Of a stretch of DNA of 64,000 nucleotides, positions 17,554-26,888 are shown piece by piece. Where the stretch lies: positions 1 through 64,000 of the forward strand of contig CALUKG010000002.1 of NCBI GenBank assembly GCA_944321155.1, in the 5' to 3' direction. The position numbers and the translations under genes are program-made. Below the pieces are notes generated by a model, which saw only the letters and a list, made by a program, of their open reading frames with translations, was not told the DNA's origin and searched no databases. How positions within the stretch are numbered: the first letter of the stretch is position 1; each line of letters starts with the position of its first letter. Origin of the DNA: an uncultured Bacteroidales bacterium. GTDB lineage: Bacteria; Bacteroidota; Bacteroidia; Bacteroidales; Paludibacteraceae.

Positions 17554-19461
17554 ATGAAAGTGATGAATAAATATTTGTTACTTTTTCTGTATTGCTGCTT
17601 GTTTGTTTGGACGGGCATGGCTGATGTAAACTATCGCGCAAGTATTATTGATGAAGACTTGCGTATGAATGCTTTGTCAGTTGTGCGTAATAGTGAGACA
17701 TTTCTTGAGATAAAATCAGAGGATAAAGCAATCTATAAGGAGATTCGTGCTGTTACCATATTGGAACCGGAAGGAAAAGCGGCAGCGGATTTTATGTTTC
17801 TTTCTTCGCCCAAGACTAAGTTGTCAAAGTTTACGGCTACTATATATGACCGAATGGGAGAGCCTTTGTTGAAAGAAAGCAAGAAGAAACTGGTCATGGA
17901 GCCTTGTATGCCTACCCAAAAGAATTCCAATCTGGTGTTTTATAGGTATGTTCCCCAACCTTCTTCTTATCCATATACGATAGTTTATGAGTGGGAGGTA
18001 GTATATACTGGTCCTCTTATGGAAATACCATTGTTTATGCCCCAAAGAAAGAAGGCACAAGCAGTGGAGAAGGCAGATTATACAATAACAGCTCCGCCGG
18101 CTTATGAGTTGAAGCATGTCGCTTTTAATACTTTTGAAGATTATACACAGTCGGCAACAGATAAGATTAAGACGCATGTTTTTAAAATGCGTAATCTACC
18201 GGCTATACCGGATAGCCCATATTCATTGCCTTTGTTCGAACTTGCCCCTCGTGTAATGATGTTACCAATAGGGAATCAGGAAGCTGATGAAGGGTTGAAA
18301 GATTGGGATGCGTATGCACAATGGTACTACAATAGGCTGGAACATATGGCCTCATTATCTGAGGAGCAAAGAAATAAGATAGGCTTATTGGTCGGCACAA
18401 TCCATTCTGAACAGGAAAAGTATAAACTGCTCAGAAATTCCATGGCATTGCCACAGTCTTATGCTTTGTTGGATGGCTATATAGCTGACCTTCCTTTAGC
18501 TCCGATATCTGATATTCCATATTTCACGCAATTGGATAGCAGAATGATGGCAATGTATTGGTGGGCAATACTTAGAGAGGCAGGAATAGATGTGGATTAT
18601 GTACTTACAAGCCTTCAAGGGGAGCAACTTGCGGAAACTCCCAATCATCATCAGTTGGATTATGCTTTGTTGCGTGTAAGATTAGGTGGGGATACTATAT
18701 GGATAGACGCTGGAGATACAATTGTTGAAAAAGGATATCTGCGTTCCATGCTGCGTGGTCGTGATATGTTGGTGATAGGTGAGGGTGCGAGTGGGATGTT
18801 CCGTTTGCCGCTTTTGCCAGATACAGCCAATATGCAAACGTCTCACAATCGTATTCAAGTGGAAAGGTCTGGTTTGACAAAGATGGACCTGCAGCTTCGT
18901 TCTTATGGAAGCTGTTATGAATCTGTACGCCCCTTGTTGGCAAAGCCGCTTCGTCTGCGGAAACGTGCATTTTCTGACATGTTGGCTCATCCGATGAATA
19001 TCGGTCAGATGTCTTTTGAGGAGACTGTGGGTGAAGTTCCTTCCATCTCGTTGCATGTACAGATGTCAAATGAGTATTTTACGGATTATGTTGGCAGCAC
19101 GTTGTTTATGTCTCCCAATGTTCTGCGTAATGGTTTTCCTGATGTACAGCCCGTTTATCGACGGATGGGGGATGATGTGTTTGTGAAAGAAGGCTTTGCT
19201 TATATTGACACAATGGAGATTGTTGTTCCAGAGAATTATGAAATAGACTTGTTTCCAGAAGACCGGGTTATGGATTCAGAATATGGTACTTTTTCCATGC
19301 ATACGGAATTGGTTCCTTATGGGGCAGTCATAATCCATAAACTTTTATTGAAAGGCGGACGCTATTCGGCAAGTGCTTATGATGACTTTATGCGTTTTTG
19401 TGTGCGAGTGAGTGATGCTTATGCAGAAAGACTATATATGCGTCCTAAAAGAAAGAGATAG
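17554..19461 (+). CDS. DUF3857 / transglutaminase-like exported protein
   Basis: About 635 residues with an N-terminal signal (NKYLLLFLYCCLFVWTGMA). A DUF3857 beta domain covers the first 230 residues (IYKEIRAVTILEPEG ... YPYTIVYEWEV), followed by a region in the position of a transglutaminase core and a C-terminal beta domain. In the core, the usual Cys motif aligns by eye to LDSRMMAMYWWAILREAGID with Ser in place of Cys, and the usual His to Asp in HHQLDYALL, while WIDAGD keeps an Asp. It may therefore be catalytically dead. Start at ATG 17554 or 17563, directly after polA. Function unknown; periplasmic location inferred. Confidence 0.75.
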   Translation: MKVMNKYLLLFLYCCLFVWTGMADVNYRASIIDEDLRMNALSVVRNSETFLEIKSEDKAIYKEIRAVTILEPEGKAAADFMFLSSPKTKLSKFTATIYDRMGEPLLKESKKKLVMEPCMPTQKNSNLVFYRYVPQPSSYPYTIVYEWEVVYTGPLMEIPLFMPQRKKAQAVEKADYTITAPPAYELKHVAFNTFEDYTQSATDKIKTHVFKMRNLPAIPDSPYSLPLFELAPRVMMLPIGNQEADEGLKDWDAYAQWYYNRLEHMASLSEEQRNKIGLLVGTIHSEQEKYKLLRNSMALPQSYALLDGYIADLPLAPISDIPYFTQLDSRMMAMYWWAILREAGIDVDYVLTSLQGEQLAETPNHHQLDYALLRVRLGGDTIWIDAGDTIVEKGYLRSMLRGRDMLVIGEGASGMFRLPLLPDTANMQTSHNRIQVERSGLTKMDLQLRSYGSCYESVRPLLAKPLRLRKRAFSDMLAHPMNIGQMSFEETVGEVPSISLHVQMSNEYFTDYVGSTLFMSPNVLRNGFPDVQPVYRRMGDDVFVKEGFAYIDTMEIVVPENYEIDLFPEDRVMDSEYGTFSMHTELVPYGAVIIHKLLLKGGRYSASAYDDFMRFCVRVSDAYAERLYMRPKRKR

Positions 19462-19468
19462 ATACGAA

Positions 19469-20407
19469 ATGAATAGACTGATTTTCTCCATTTTTTTATT
19501 TCCTGTTTTGTTGCTTCATTCATGTGCTCAGAAACAGGAGTTGGAACATGTACCTGCGAAACCGGACTATAGTTCTCCCAGTTCATGGTATGTGGTGTCG
19601 GATGATTCTGCAAAGGCTGATATTTTCTATGTAACGCCTACATGTGTGTGGGACTGGTCTGATGAGAATGGTTTTTTGTATCATCATGCTGATATTTCCA
19701 ATATAGAGCAAAGGGAGGCCATACGGCCATCGTTGGAATTGGCAGATGCTATCTTTGGAGAAGAGGCGTCATTTTATGCTCCCTATTACCGACAGATTAC
19801 ATTGGAATCATGGATGGAGGGTGAAGCAATAGTGGAAAAACGTTTTCCGTTGGCAATGAGTGATGTATTGGAGGCTTTTGATTATTATATGGACCATTTC
19901 AATAATGGACGTCCGTTTGTGTTGGCAGGTTTCAGCCAGGGAGCAAAGGCTGTAGTGGAATTGCTGAAAGTGATGGACAAAGAAGCCTATGAGCGTATGG
20001 TGGTTGCTTATGTGATTGGTTATAAGGTAACAGAACAAGATTTGACATATGCTTATATACGCCCAGCCAAAGATTCAGTGGATGTTGGCGTGGTTGTATG
20101 TTATAATTCGGTTGAAAAGGTGGAAGCGATAGCACCGGTATTGTCACCGAGTGCTGTTTGCATAAATCCTCTGAACTGGTCCAATGATACGCTAACAGCA
20201 TATTTGAATGACACAGTTACAGTGAAGAAAGATGACAAACATCAGGTGTTGTTGGTTAATGGTTTTTCTTCTGCTGATTTATTTCTTCCACAATTAGCTG
20301 ATTTGTTCGTACAAGGTAATTACCATTTGTATGAATTAACCTTTTATCAGGATTGTTTGGCACGAAATGTAGCACGGAGAGTTCAAGCTTTTTATGCGAA
20401 GAAATAG
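19469..20407 (+). CDS. DUF3089 alpha/beta-hydrolase lipoprotein
   Basis: A 312-residue protein with signal and lipobox (FPVLLLHSC, Cys at about residue 17), so likely anchored in the envelope. The DUF3089 signature is visible: ADIFYVTPTCVWDW near the N-terminus and the nucleophile elbow GFSQGAKAV around residues 155-163, giving a Ser nucleophile. An esterase or lipase-like activity is inferred; the substrate is unknown. ATG 19469 lies 7 bp after the DUF3857 stop and gives the proper signal peptide, unlike the longer overlapping frame starting at 19412. Probably co-transcribed with the preceding gene. Confidence 0.8.
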   Translation: MNRLIFSIFLFPVLLLHSCAQKQELEHVPAKPDYSSPSSWYVVSDDSAKADIFYVTPTCVWDWSDENGFLYHHADISNIEQREAIRPSLELADAIFGEEASFYAPYYRQITLESWMEGEAIVEKRFPLAMSDVLEAFDYYMDHFNNGRPFVLAGFSQGAKAVVELLKVMDKEAYERMVVAYVIGYKVTEQDLTYAYIRPAKDSVDVGVVVCYNSVEKVEAIAPVLSPSAVCINPLNWSNDTLTAYLNDTVTVKKDDKHQVLLVNGFSSADLFLPQLADLFVQGNYHLYELTFYQDCLARNVARRVQAFYAKK

Positions 20408-20539
20408 CATTCTTGTTTGGTCTTGTATTTGTGTCTTACGATTTAAGTATGTATCTTAGTAGCCTTAATGGGTTTGGCGTGTTTTTTGTGCCTAATTAAT
20501 TGATTGTTGATTTGTTAATGCATTATCTTGATTAATGAT

Positions 20540-21613
20540 ATGGAAAATAATTTTTGCGTTATAATGGCAGGTGGTGTGGGAAGCCGTTTCTGGCCGTTTA
20601 GTCGCACGAAATGTCCGAAACAGTTCCTTGATTTTTTCGGTACTGGAAGAACTTTGTTGCAGATGACCTTTGATCGCTTTAAAACATTGGTGCCACCGCA
20701 AAATGTGTTGGTGGTGACAAATTTCATGTACAAGGATTTGGTTATGGAACAGTTACCGTTCTTGTCTGCTTCACAGGTCTTGTTGGAACCAACGCGTCGA
20801 AATACTGCACCTTGCATTGCATATGCAGTAAATAGAATAAAGTCGGTCAATCCGAACGCCAATATAGTTGTGGCTCCTTCCGATCATTTAATCTTGGATG
20901 AGATGACTTTTATTGAAACAATCCGTACAGGACTTGATTTCGTAAAAGGAAATGACCGTTTGCTTACATTAGGTATGACTCCGACCCGACCTGAAACAGA
21001 ATATGGATATATTCAGATGTCGGATGGAGATACCAATCTTCGAAAAGTAAAAGCGTTTACAGAAAAACCGAATTTGGAGATGGCCAAGTTGTTTCTGGAG
21101 AGTGGCGAGTTTTTATGGAATTCAGGTATTTTCTTGTGGAATGTACGTGCAATAGATGCGGCTTTTAGAGCATATTTGCCTGAGATGGCATCCAAATTTG
21201 ATATGGGAAAGGATGTCTACAATACGGATAAAGAAGTTGCATTCATAGAAGAAATGTTTTCTTCTTGTCAAAATATTTCCATAGACTATGGTATTATGGA
21301 AAAGGCTTCCAATGTGTATGTGCTCTGTGCAGATTTTGGATGGTCTGATTTGGGAAATTGGTGCTCACTTTATGAATTGTCAGAGAAGGATCAGCAGGGT
21401 AATGTAGCATTAAAATGCAATACGGCCTTTTATGATAGTAATGATAATGTCGTTGCATTGTCGGATGGTAAGTTGGCTGTCATTTCCGATTTGAATGGTT
21501 ATATAGTGGCAGAGGCAGGTAATGCTTTGCTGATTTGTAAACGTGATAACGAGCAGGCTATTCGTCAATATGTCAACGATGCACAAGTGCGTTTTGATGG
21601 TAAATATAATTAA
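20540..21613 (+). CDS. manC: Mannose-1-phosphate guanylyltransferase
   Basis: A 357-residue nucleotidyltransferase making GDP-mannose from mannose-1-phosphate and GTP, the precursor of mannose, fucose and related sugars in surface glycans. It shows the N-terminal VIMAGGVGSRFWPFSRTKCPKQFL block (quoted in part), LLEPTRRNTAPCIAYA, VAPSDHLI and the C-terminal FGWSDLGNW. Short form without an isomerase domain. ATG 20540 is preferred over the TTG 12 bp upstream. A possible weak promoter (TATCTTGA) lies just before it. Precedes a small membrane protein by 12 bp. Confidence 0.92.
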   Translation: MENNFCVIMAGGVGSRFWPFSRTKCPKQFLDFFGTGRTLLQMTFDRFKTLVPPQNVLVVTNFMYKDLVMEQLPFLSASQVLLEPTRRNTAPCIAYAVNRIKSVNPNANIVVAPSDHLILDEMTFIETIRTGLDFVKGNDRLLTLGMTPTRPETEYGYIQMSDGDTNLRKVKAFTEKPNLEMAKLFLESGEFLWNSGIFLWNVRAIDAAFRAYLPEMASKFDMGKDVYNTDKEVAFIEEMFSSCQNISIDYGIMEKASNVYVLCADFGWSDLGNWCSLYELSEKDQQGNVALKCNTAFYDSNDNVVALSDGKLAVISDLNGYIVAEAGNALLICKRDNEQAIRQYVNDAQVRFDGKYN

Positions 21614-21625
21614 GATTGTAGGAGT

Positions 21626-21910
21626 ATGTCCATATTGTTTCCAAAAGTAAAGAAGCCCCGTGAATGGGATTATCGGCCAATATATTACGATCCCGAAAAA
21701 GAGGAACGTAAGGAAAAGTTACGTGAATTACAGATGCAGCGTGGTGAGTCAGATTCCTCTGTAAAGGGACATACGCTTCATCGCGGTTCGTTTCGTGAGG
21801 CAGCAGATAGAAATAAATCAGACCGTTTGCGTAATAAAAAGCATTCTTCTTTGCTGTTTTGGGTGATAGTGTTAGCGTTGTTGATATTTGTTTTTTATTT
21901 TCTGATATAG
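21626..21910 (+). CDS. Small C-terminally anchored membrane protein, 94 aa
   Basis: A short basic protein: a soluble, charged N-terminal 70 residues (PREWDYRPIYYDPEKEE ... RLRNKKH) followed by one membrane segment, about residues 74-94 (LLFWVIVLALLIFVFYFLI). The WDYRPIYYDP motif suggests a conserved family. It sits between manC and mutL (12 and 4 bp gaps), so it is probably in one operon with them. I do not recognise a function; position just before mutL is all the context offers. Confidence 0.75.
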   Translation: MSILFPKVKKPREWDYRPIYYDPEKEERKEKLRELQMQRGESDSSVKGHTLHRGSFREAADRNKSDRLRNKKHSSLLFWVIVLALLIFVFYFLI

Positions 21911-21914
21911 TTTA

Positions 21915-23756
21915 ATGCCAGATATTATACATCTTTTGCCTGACTCGGTCGCTAATCAGATAGCTGCAGGTGAGGTAATCCAGCGGCCTGCTTCCGTTTT
22001 GAAAGAACTGGTGGAAAATGCGATTGATGCAGGAGCAGATAGCATCCAAATTATATTGAAGGATGCTGGTCGTACACTTATTCGTGTGGTTGACGATGGA
22101 AAAGGAATGTCCGAGACGGATGCCCGTATGGCTTTTGAGCGCCATGCAACTTCAAAGATTCGTCAGGCGTCCGATTTGTTTTCTTTGCATACCATGGGCT
22201 TTAGGGGTGAGGCTTTGCCTTCCATTGCTTCTGTGGCGCAAGTGGAACTTCGAACGCGTAGACGTGAAGATGAATTGGGTACTTTAATTAAATTGGCTGG
22301 TTCGGATGTGGAACTACAGGAGCCCGTCAGTTGTGCTTATGGTAGTGCATTTGATGTGAAGAATCTGTTCTTCAATGTTCCTGCACGGCGCAGATTTCTC
22401 AAATCGGATGCAACCGAAATGAAGAATCTGCTAACGGAATTTTATCGTATAGCTTTGGTCAATCCTAAAGTAGCTTTTTCGCTGATATCAGATGATGAGG
22501 AACTGTTTGAGCTCTCTCAAGGTTCCACCAAAGTTCGCATTGATGAATTGTTCGGCCGCTCAAAGAAGAATTTTGTGCAGCAACTGTTGCCGATTGATAC
22601 AGATACCCAACTGATACGGATACGTGGCTATATTGGCAAACCTGAGTCGGCTCATAAGAGTGCCTGCCAATATTTTTTCGTTAATGGGCGTTACATGCGT
22701 CACCCTTATTTCCATAAAGCAGTAATGAATGCTTATGGCAATATGCTGGCATCGGATGTAAATCCTCATTATTTTATCTATTTGGAGGTAGAACCAGAGA
22801 ATATAGATGTAAACATACACCCGACTAAAACCGAAATCAAATTTGCTGATGAACAAGCAATTTGGCCTATCTTATGTGCTACAGTCAAGGAGTCTTTGGG
22901 TAAGTTTAATGTAGTGCCTGCCATTGATTTTGATCAGGAGAATGTAATAGACATTCCCGTGTTGAATGCCAATGAGTACGAAAAGGTGAAAGCACCTTCT
23001 ACTTCGTTCAATCCACATTATAATCCATTTTCTTCTTCATCATCAGATTATCAAAGGAAATCATTTGATTGGGAACGTTTGTATGCTGGTTTGGAGAAAA
23101 AAACGGATATATCTTTCCCGGATAACAGTCATGATGTTTTGCCGCTGGAAGATAATGAGGCGAAACAGGATACTCCTTTGTTTGATGAGGAGATTGGAGG
23201 TGTGACTCTGATGCAGTTGCATGGAAAATATATTCTGACATCTGTGAAGTCTGGTCTTATGATGATTGACCAGCAGCGTGCTCATGCTCGTATCTTGTAT
23301 GAACGTTTTATGCAACAGATGAAAGACAATAGGGGGGTATCGCAAAAGTTGCTGTTTCCGGAAATATTGGAACTGTCATCGGATGATGTACATTTGTTTG
23401 AAGAACTGATGGCAGATTTGCGTTTGGTCGGTTTTGATATTGACCGTTTTGATAAATGTGCTTATTCTGTTAACGGAGTACCCGCAGATATGGATGGAGG
23501 TGACCCGATTCTGGTTCTAAACGACATTTTGTCTTTGGTGAGAGATGGTCATTCAGATATTCAACAGGCACGTTTGGAACGTATTGCTCTCGCTTTGTCC
23601 AAGACTGCGATGTTAAAGTCGGCCAAAGAACTCTCTGAAATGGAAATGCGTGATTTGTTGGATAAATTGTTCGCATGTAAAAATCATGCTTATTCTCCTG
23701 ATGGAAAGCCAGTTATTGCCTTGCTGGCAATGGGTGAATTGGAAAAATATTTTTAG
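21915..23756 (+). CDS. mutL: DNA mismatch repair protein MutL
   Basis: A 613-residue GHKL-ATPase that couples MutS to strand removal. The N-terminal ATPase is typical: IAAGEVIQRPASVLKELVEN, VDDGKGM, FERHATSK, TMGFRGEALPSI, NVPARRRFLK, and DVNIHPTK near residue 300. A disordered linker covers about 345-420. In the C-terminal domain the endonuclease signature of MutH-less bacteria appears degenerate: DQQRAHARILYE (from residue 452) lacks the His and first Glu, and SPDGKP stands where CPHGRP is expected. QKLLF (477-481) matches a clamp-binding motif in the usual MutL position. Confidence 0.96.
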   Translation: MPDIIHLLPDSVANQIAAGEVIQRPASVLKELVENAIDAGADSIQIILKDAGRTLIRVVDDGKGMSETDARMAFERHATSKIRQASDLFSLHTMGFRGEALPSIASVAQVELRTRRREDELGTLIKLAGSDVELQEPVSCAYGSAFDVKNLFFNVPARRRFLKSDATEMKNLLTEFYRIALVNPKVAFSLISDDEELFELSQGSTKVRIDELFGRSKKNFVQQLLPIDTDTQLIRIRGYIGKPESAHKSACQYFFVNGRYMRHPYFHKAVMNAYGNMLASDVNPHYFIYLEVEPENIDVNIHPTKTEIKFADEQAIWPILCATVKESLGKFNVVPAIDFDQENVIDIPVLNANEYEKVKAPSTSFNPHYNPFSSSSSDYQRKSFDWERLYAGLEKKTDISFPDNSHDVLPLEDNEAKQDTPLFDEEIGGVTLMQLHGKYILTSVKSGLMMIDQQRAHARILYERFMQQMKDNRGVSQKLLFPEILELSSDDVHLFEELMADLRLVGFDIDRFDKCAYSVNGVPADMDGGDPILVLNDILSLVRDGHSDIQQARLERIALALSKTAMLKSAKELSEMEMRDLLDKLFACKNHAYSPDGKPVIALLAMGELEKYF

Positions 23757-23772
23757 ATAATAGTTTTTGAAT

Positions 23773-25140
23773 ATGACACAAGGTTTACCGTTAACGCTTG
23801 GAACTGAGCCCGTTGGGAAATTGCTTAGGCAATATGCTATCCCTGCCATTATAGCCATGACAGCTTCTTCGTTGTATAATATGGTGGATAGGATTTTTAT
23901 TGGTCAAGGGGTGTCAGCATTGGCGATTTCAGGATTGGCTGTAACTTTTCCTTTAATGAATCTTGCAGCGGCTTTTGGTTCTTTGGTTGGTGTTGGAGCG
24001 AGTACATTGATTTCTGTAAAATTGGGTCAGCGTGATTATAAAACAGCCCAGCAGGTATTAGGGAATGTATTGGTCCTGAATACAATTATCGGTGTTGTTT
24101 TTATGGTGTTTGCTTTGTTGTTTCTTAATCCGATTCTCTTCTTTTTCGGAGCAAGTGAGCAGACAATCGGCTATGCACGTGATTATATGATAATCATTCT
24201 GCTGGGCAATCCAATCACTCATATATATTTGGGACTGAATTCGGTGCTTCGTTCGGCGGGACATCCTCAAAAAGCTATGTATGCTACCATAATGACTGTG
24301 GTTTTAAACTCAATACTGGACCCTTTGTTCATTTTTGGATTTAAGTGGGGAATTCAAGGGGCCGCTATAGCCACTATATTGTCACAGTTGGTAGCTTTGA
24401 TGTGGCAGTTTAAGTTGTTCTCCAATAAGGATGAATTACTTCATTTCCACCGGGGTATTTTTCACTTGAAACGACGTATCGTGTTCGATTCTTTAGCTAT
24501 TGGCATGGCTCCTTTTATGATGAATTTAGCAGCATGTTTTATTGTGATTCTGATTAATAATGGTTTGAAGAACCATGGAGGTGATTTGGCTATTGGAGCG
24601 TACGGAATAGTAAACAGTGTTGCTTTCCTGTTTGTGATGATTGTTATGGGGTTGAATCAAGGGATGCAGCCGATTGCAGGATATAATTATGGGGCATTGC
24701 AAATGAATAGGGTTTTGGAAGTACTTCGTAAGACCATATTTTATGCTACATTGATAACGACAGTAGGCTTTTTGGCGGGTGAGCTGATACCACGTTTGAT
24801 TGTACGGATATTTACACCAGATGAAACTTTGATGGATTTGGCGGTTTATGGCATGCGTATTACGGTCATGTTTTTCCCTTTTGTTGGCTTTCAAATGGTT
24901 GTGAGCAACTTTTTTCAAAGCATTGGTATGGCAAAAAAGGCTATTTTCCTGTCTTTGACTCGGCAAGTTATTTTCCTGATTCCTTTTTTGCTGATATTAC
25001 CCCACTTTTTTGGAATAACAGGGGTATGGGCAAGTTTGCCTGCCGCTGATTTTGTAGCTTTTGTAGTGTCGGCTATTATGTTAGTGATTCAGATTAAAAA
25101 GTTTAAGGCCCAATATGCTTTGCAGATAGCGGAGAAATAG
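23773..25140 (+). CDS. MATE family efflux transporter (MepA/DinF-like)
   Basis: A 455-residue inner-membrane protein with about 12 helices. N-terminal TEPVGKLLRQYAIPAIIAM and YNMVDRIFIGQGVSALAISG, then GVGASTLISVKLGQ, and a second half starting near IGMAPFMMNLAACFIVILINN with MGLNQGMQPIAGYNYGA match the MepA-like subgroup. It presumably exports cationic compounds. ATG 23773 is used; it lies 16 bp after mutL, so it may share the mutL transcript. It is distinct from the NorM-like pump at 13384. Confidence 0.9.
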   Translation: MTQGLPLTLGTEPVGKLLRQYAIPAIIAMTASSLYNMVDRIFIGQGVSALAISGLAVTFPLMNLAAAFGSLVGVGASTLISVKLGQRDYKTAQQVLGNVLVLNTIIGVVFMVFALLFLNPILFFFGASEQTIGYARDYMIIILLGNPITHIYLGLNSVLRSAGHPQKAMYATIMTVVLNSILDPLFIFGFKWGIQGAAIATILSQLVALMWQFKLFSNKDELLHFHRGIFHLKRRIVFDSLAIGMAPFMMNLAACFIVILINNGLKNHGGDLAIGAYGIVNSVAFLFVMIVMGLNQGMQPIAGYNYGALQMNRVLEVLRKTIFYATLITTVGFLAGELIPRLIVRIFTPDETLMDLAVYGMRITVMFFPFVGFQMVVSNFFQSIGMAKKAIFLSLTRQVIFLIPFLLILPHFFGITGVWASLPAADFVAFVVSAIMLVIQIKKFKAQYALQIAEK

Positions 25141-25165
25141 GGGAAAAGAGAAAGGAGATAATACT

Positions 25166-25765
25166 ATGATTTTAAACATTGGAAGACAATTGGGGAGTGG
25201 AGGGCGTGAGGTAGCTAAGCGATTGGCCCAAGAACTCAATATGAATTATTTTGATAAGGAAATTCTTTTGTTGGCAGCAAAAGATAGCGGCATTTGTGCA
25301 GAAATGTTTGAACGGGTAGATGAATGTGCGGAGAAGAGTGGCGGATTTTGGGGGTTACATGTACCCTGGAATTCTTATTTGCCTTTTGTTTCTGGGCTAA
25401 CTAATGATGCTTTGTTTAAAATCCAAAGTGATGTCATACGTCGGGAGGCGGAGAAGCATGATTGTGTTTTTGTGGGACGTTGTGCAGACTATATTCTTCG
25501 CGAGCGTCAAGATTGTTTGAACGTTTTTCTCATGGCGGACAAGCATGACAGGATTGCCCGAATCATGCAGCATTATGATTTTGATGAGAAGCAGTCGGAA
25601 GAACGAATGAGGAAGTCTGATAAAGAGCGTGCTGCCTATTACGATTTTTATACGGATAAATCATGGGGAGTTGCCTCCAGTTATGATTTGTGCCTCAATA
25701 CTTCTATATGTGGGATAGATGGCGCAGTTAAGACGATAAAGGATTTTCTTCTTTATAAGAAATAG
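25166..25765 (+). CDS. Cytidylate kinase-like family protein
   Basis: A 199-residue P-loop-type protein of the Cytidylate_kin2 family. It begins ILNIGRQLGSGGREVAKRLA, where GRQLGSGG replaces the classical Walker A, then FVGRCADYILRER, FLMADKHDRIARIM and a C-terminal RAAYYDFYTDKSWG, all characteristic of the family. Real CMP kinase activity is not established for these proteins. It follows the MATE gene by 25 bp and is followed by a strong terminator. Confidence 0.85.
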   Translation: MILNIGRQLGSGGREVAKRLAQELNMNYFDKEILLLAAKDSGICAEMFERVDECAEKSGGFWGLHVPWNSYLPFVSGLTNDALFKIQSDVIRREAEKHDCVFVGRCADYILRERQDCLNVFLMADKHDRIARIMQHYDFDEKQSEERMRKSDKERAAYYDFYTDKSWGVASSYDLCLNTSICGIDGAVKTIKDFLLYKK

Positions 25766-25770
25766 AATGA

Positions 25771-25804
25771 AAACAGGTAAATTGCCATGCAATTTACCTG
25801 TTTA
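25771..25804. terminator. Bidirectional terminator between converging genes
   Basis: Perfect 14-bp stem aaacaggtaaattg (25771-25784) / caatttacctgttt (25790-25803) with a 5-nt loop, between the kinase-like gene (plus) and aroB (minus). Confidence 0.9.
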
Positions 25805-25835
25805 TATAGCAGATATCCCTTCTTTGGGGTATAGA

Positions 25836-26882
25836 TTAATTGTTCAGTAGAAAATCGATAGCTTCAAAAATCTCTTCTTTAGTAGCCGTTTGATTGATGG
25901 CAATTTTACCTACATCGGAAAGAAGAGTGAAATTGATGTGCTGTACGTCCAGATTTTTTTTGTCATGCATCATCAGATTATATAAAGTTTCATATGATTT
26001 GCATGATATGGCGGGTATTCCGTAATGTTGTTTGGCAAAAGAAAGCATATCAATTAAGACAGCTTTAGGGAATCCCAGTTTTATATGTGATAAATATAGT
26101 TCTGCTATCATCCCCCAAAGAACAGCATAACCATGTAAAATAGGATGCGGTGTCGTGTATGAATAGCTTTCTATGGCATGTCCAATGGTATGCCCGAAGT
26201 TTAATGCTTTTCGAATGCCTTGTTCTTTAGGGTCTTGTTCAACAATCTGCGTTTTAATTTCGATGTTTCGTTTCAAGAGCAATACCAGTTTTTCTTTGTT
26301 GAAAGTTTGTACATCGAAATTCAGGGTGTTTTTCCAATCTTCTACTGAGGATATCAATGCATGCTTTATCATCTCTGCATAGCCAGATAAAAGATTGTCT
26401 GGACTAAGTGTTGCAAAAAAATCAGTGGCGACAATCACTTGAGCTGGAAGTTGGAATACCCCAATTTCATTTTTCAATCCATTAAAGTTAACAGCAGTTT
26501 TGCCACCGGTTGCAGCATCTACAGCTCCCAATAGTGTAGTGGAAACGTTTATATATTTCATGCCGCGTTTATAGGTGGAAGCGACAAATCCCCCTAAATC
26601 AGTAATCATTCCTCCACCAATATTGAGAAAAAGAGAATGTCTGGTTGCTCCATTTTTCCCCAATTCCGACCATAGATGGATGGCGGTTTCTATAGTTTTA
26701 TGTTCATCTCCGGCTGGAACGTTGAGCTGAATGGCATTGTTGATGGCAGGCACCTTTCTTTGTAGTAAGTGTAGGCAGTTATGCTGTGTGTTTGTATCGG
26801 TTAATACAAATAGGAGGTCGTAATCGTATTCTGTTAACAGTCGATTCAGGTCTTGAGATATATCTGAAGATATAATGGTCAT
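25836..26882 (-). CDS. aroB: 3-dehydroquinate synthase
   Basis: A 348-residue NAD- and metal-dependent enzyme converting DAHP to 3-dehydroquinate, the second step of the shikimate pathway. Motifs seen: PAGDEHKTIETA, LNIGGGMITDLGGFVASTYKRG, TTLLGAVDAATGGKTAVN, GYAEMIKHALI, and LNFGHTIGHAIE with the metal histidines (each quoted up to 20 residues). Length is normal. It lies 6 bp after the thioesterase gene on the minus strand, so they are probably one unit read from the promoter near 27517-27547. Confidence 0.95.
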   Translation of the reverse strand: MTIISSDISQDLNRLLTEYDYDLLFVLTDTNTQHNCLHLLQRKVPAINNAIQLNVPAGDEHKTIETAIHLWSELGKNGATRHSLFLNIGGGMITDLGGFVASTYKRGMKYINVSTTLLGAVDAATGGKTAVNFNGLKNEIGVFQLPAQVIVATDFFATLSPDNLLSGYAEMIKHALISSVEDWKNTLNFDVQTFNKEKLVLLLKRNIEIKTQIVEQDPKEQGIRKALNFGHTIGHAIESYSYTTPHPILHGYAVLWGMIAELYLSHIKLGFPKAVLIDMLSFAKQHYGIPAISCKSYETLYNLMMHDKKNLDVQHINFTLLSDVGKIAINQTATKEEIFEAIDFLLNN

Positions 26883-26888
26883 AAATAT

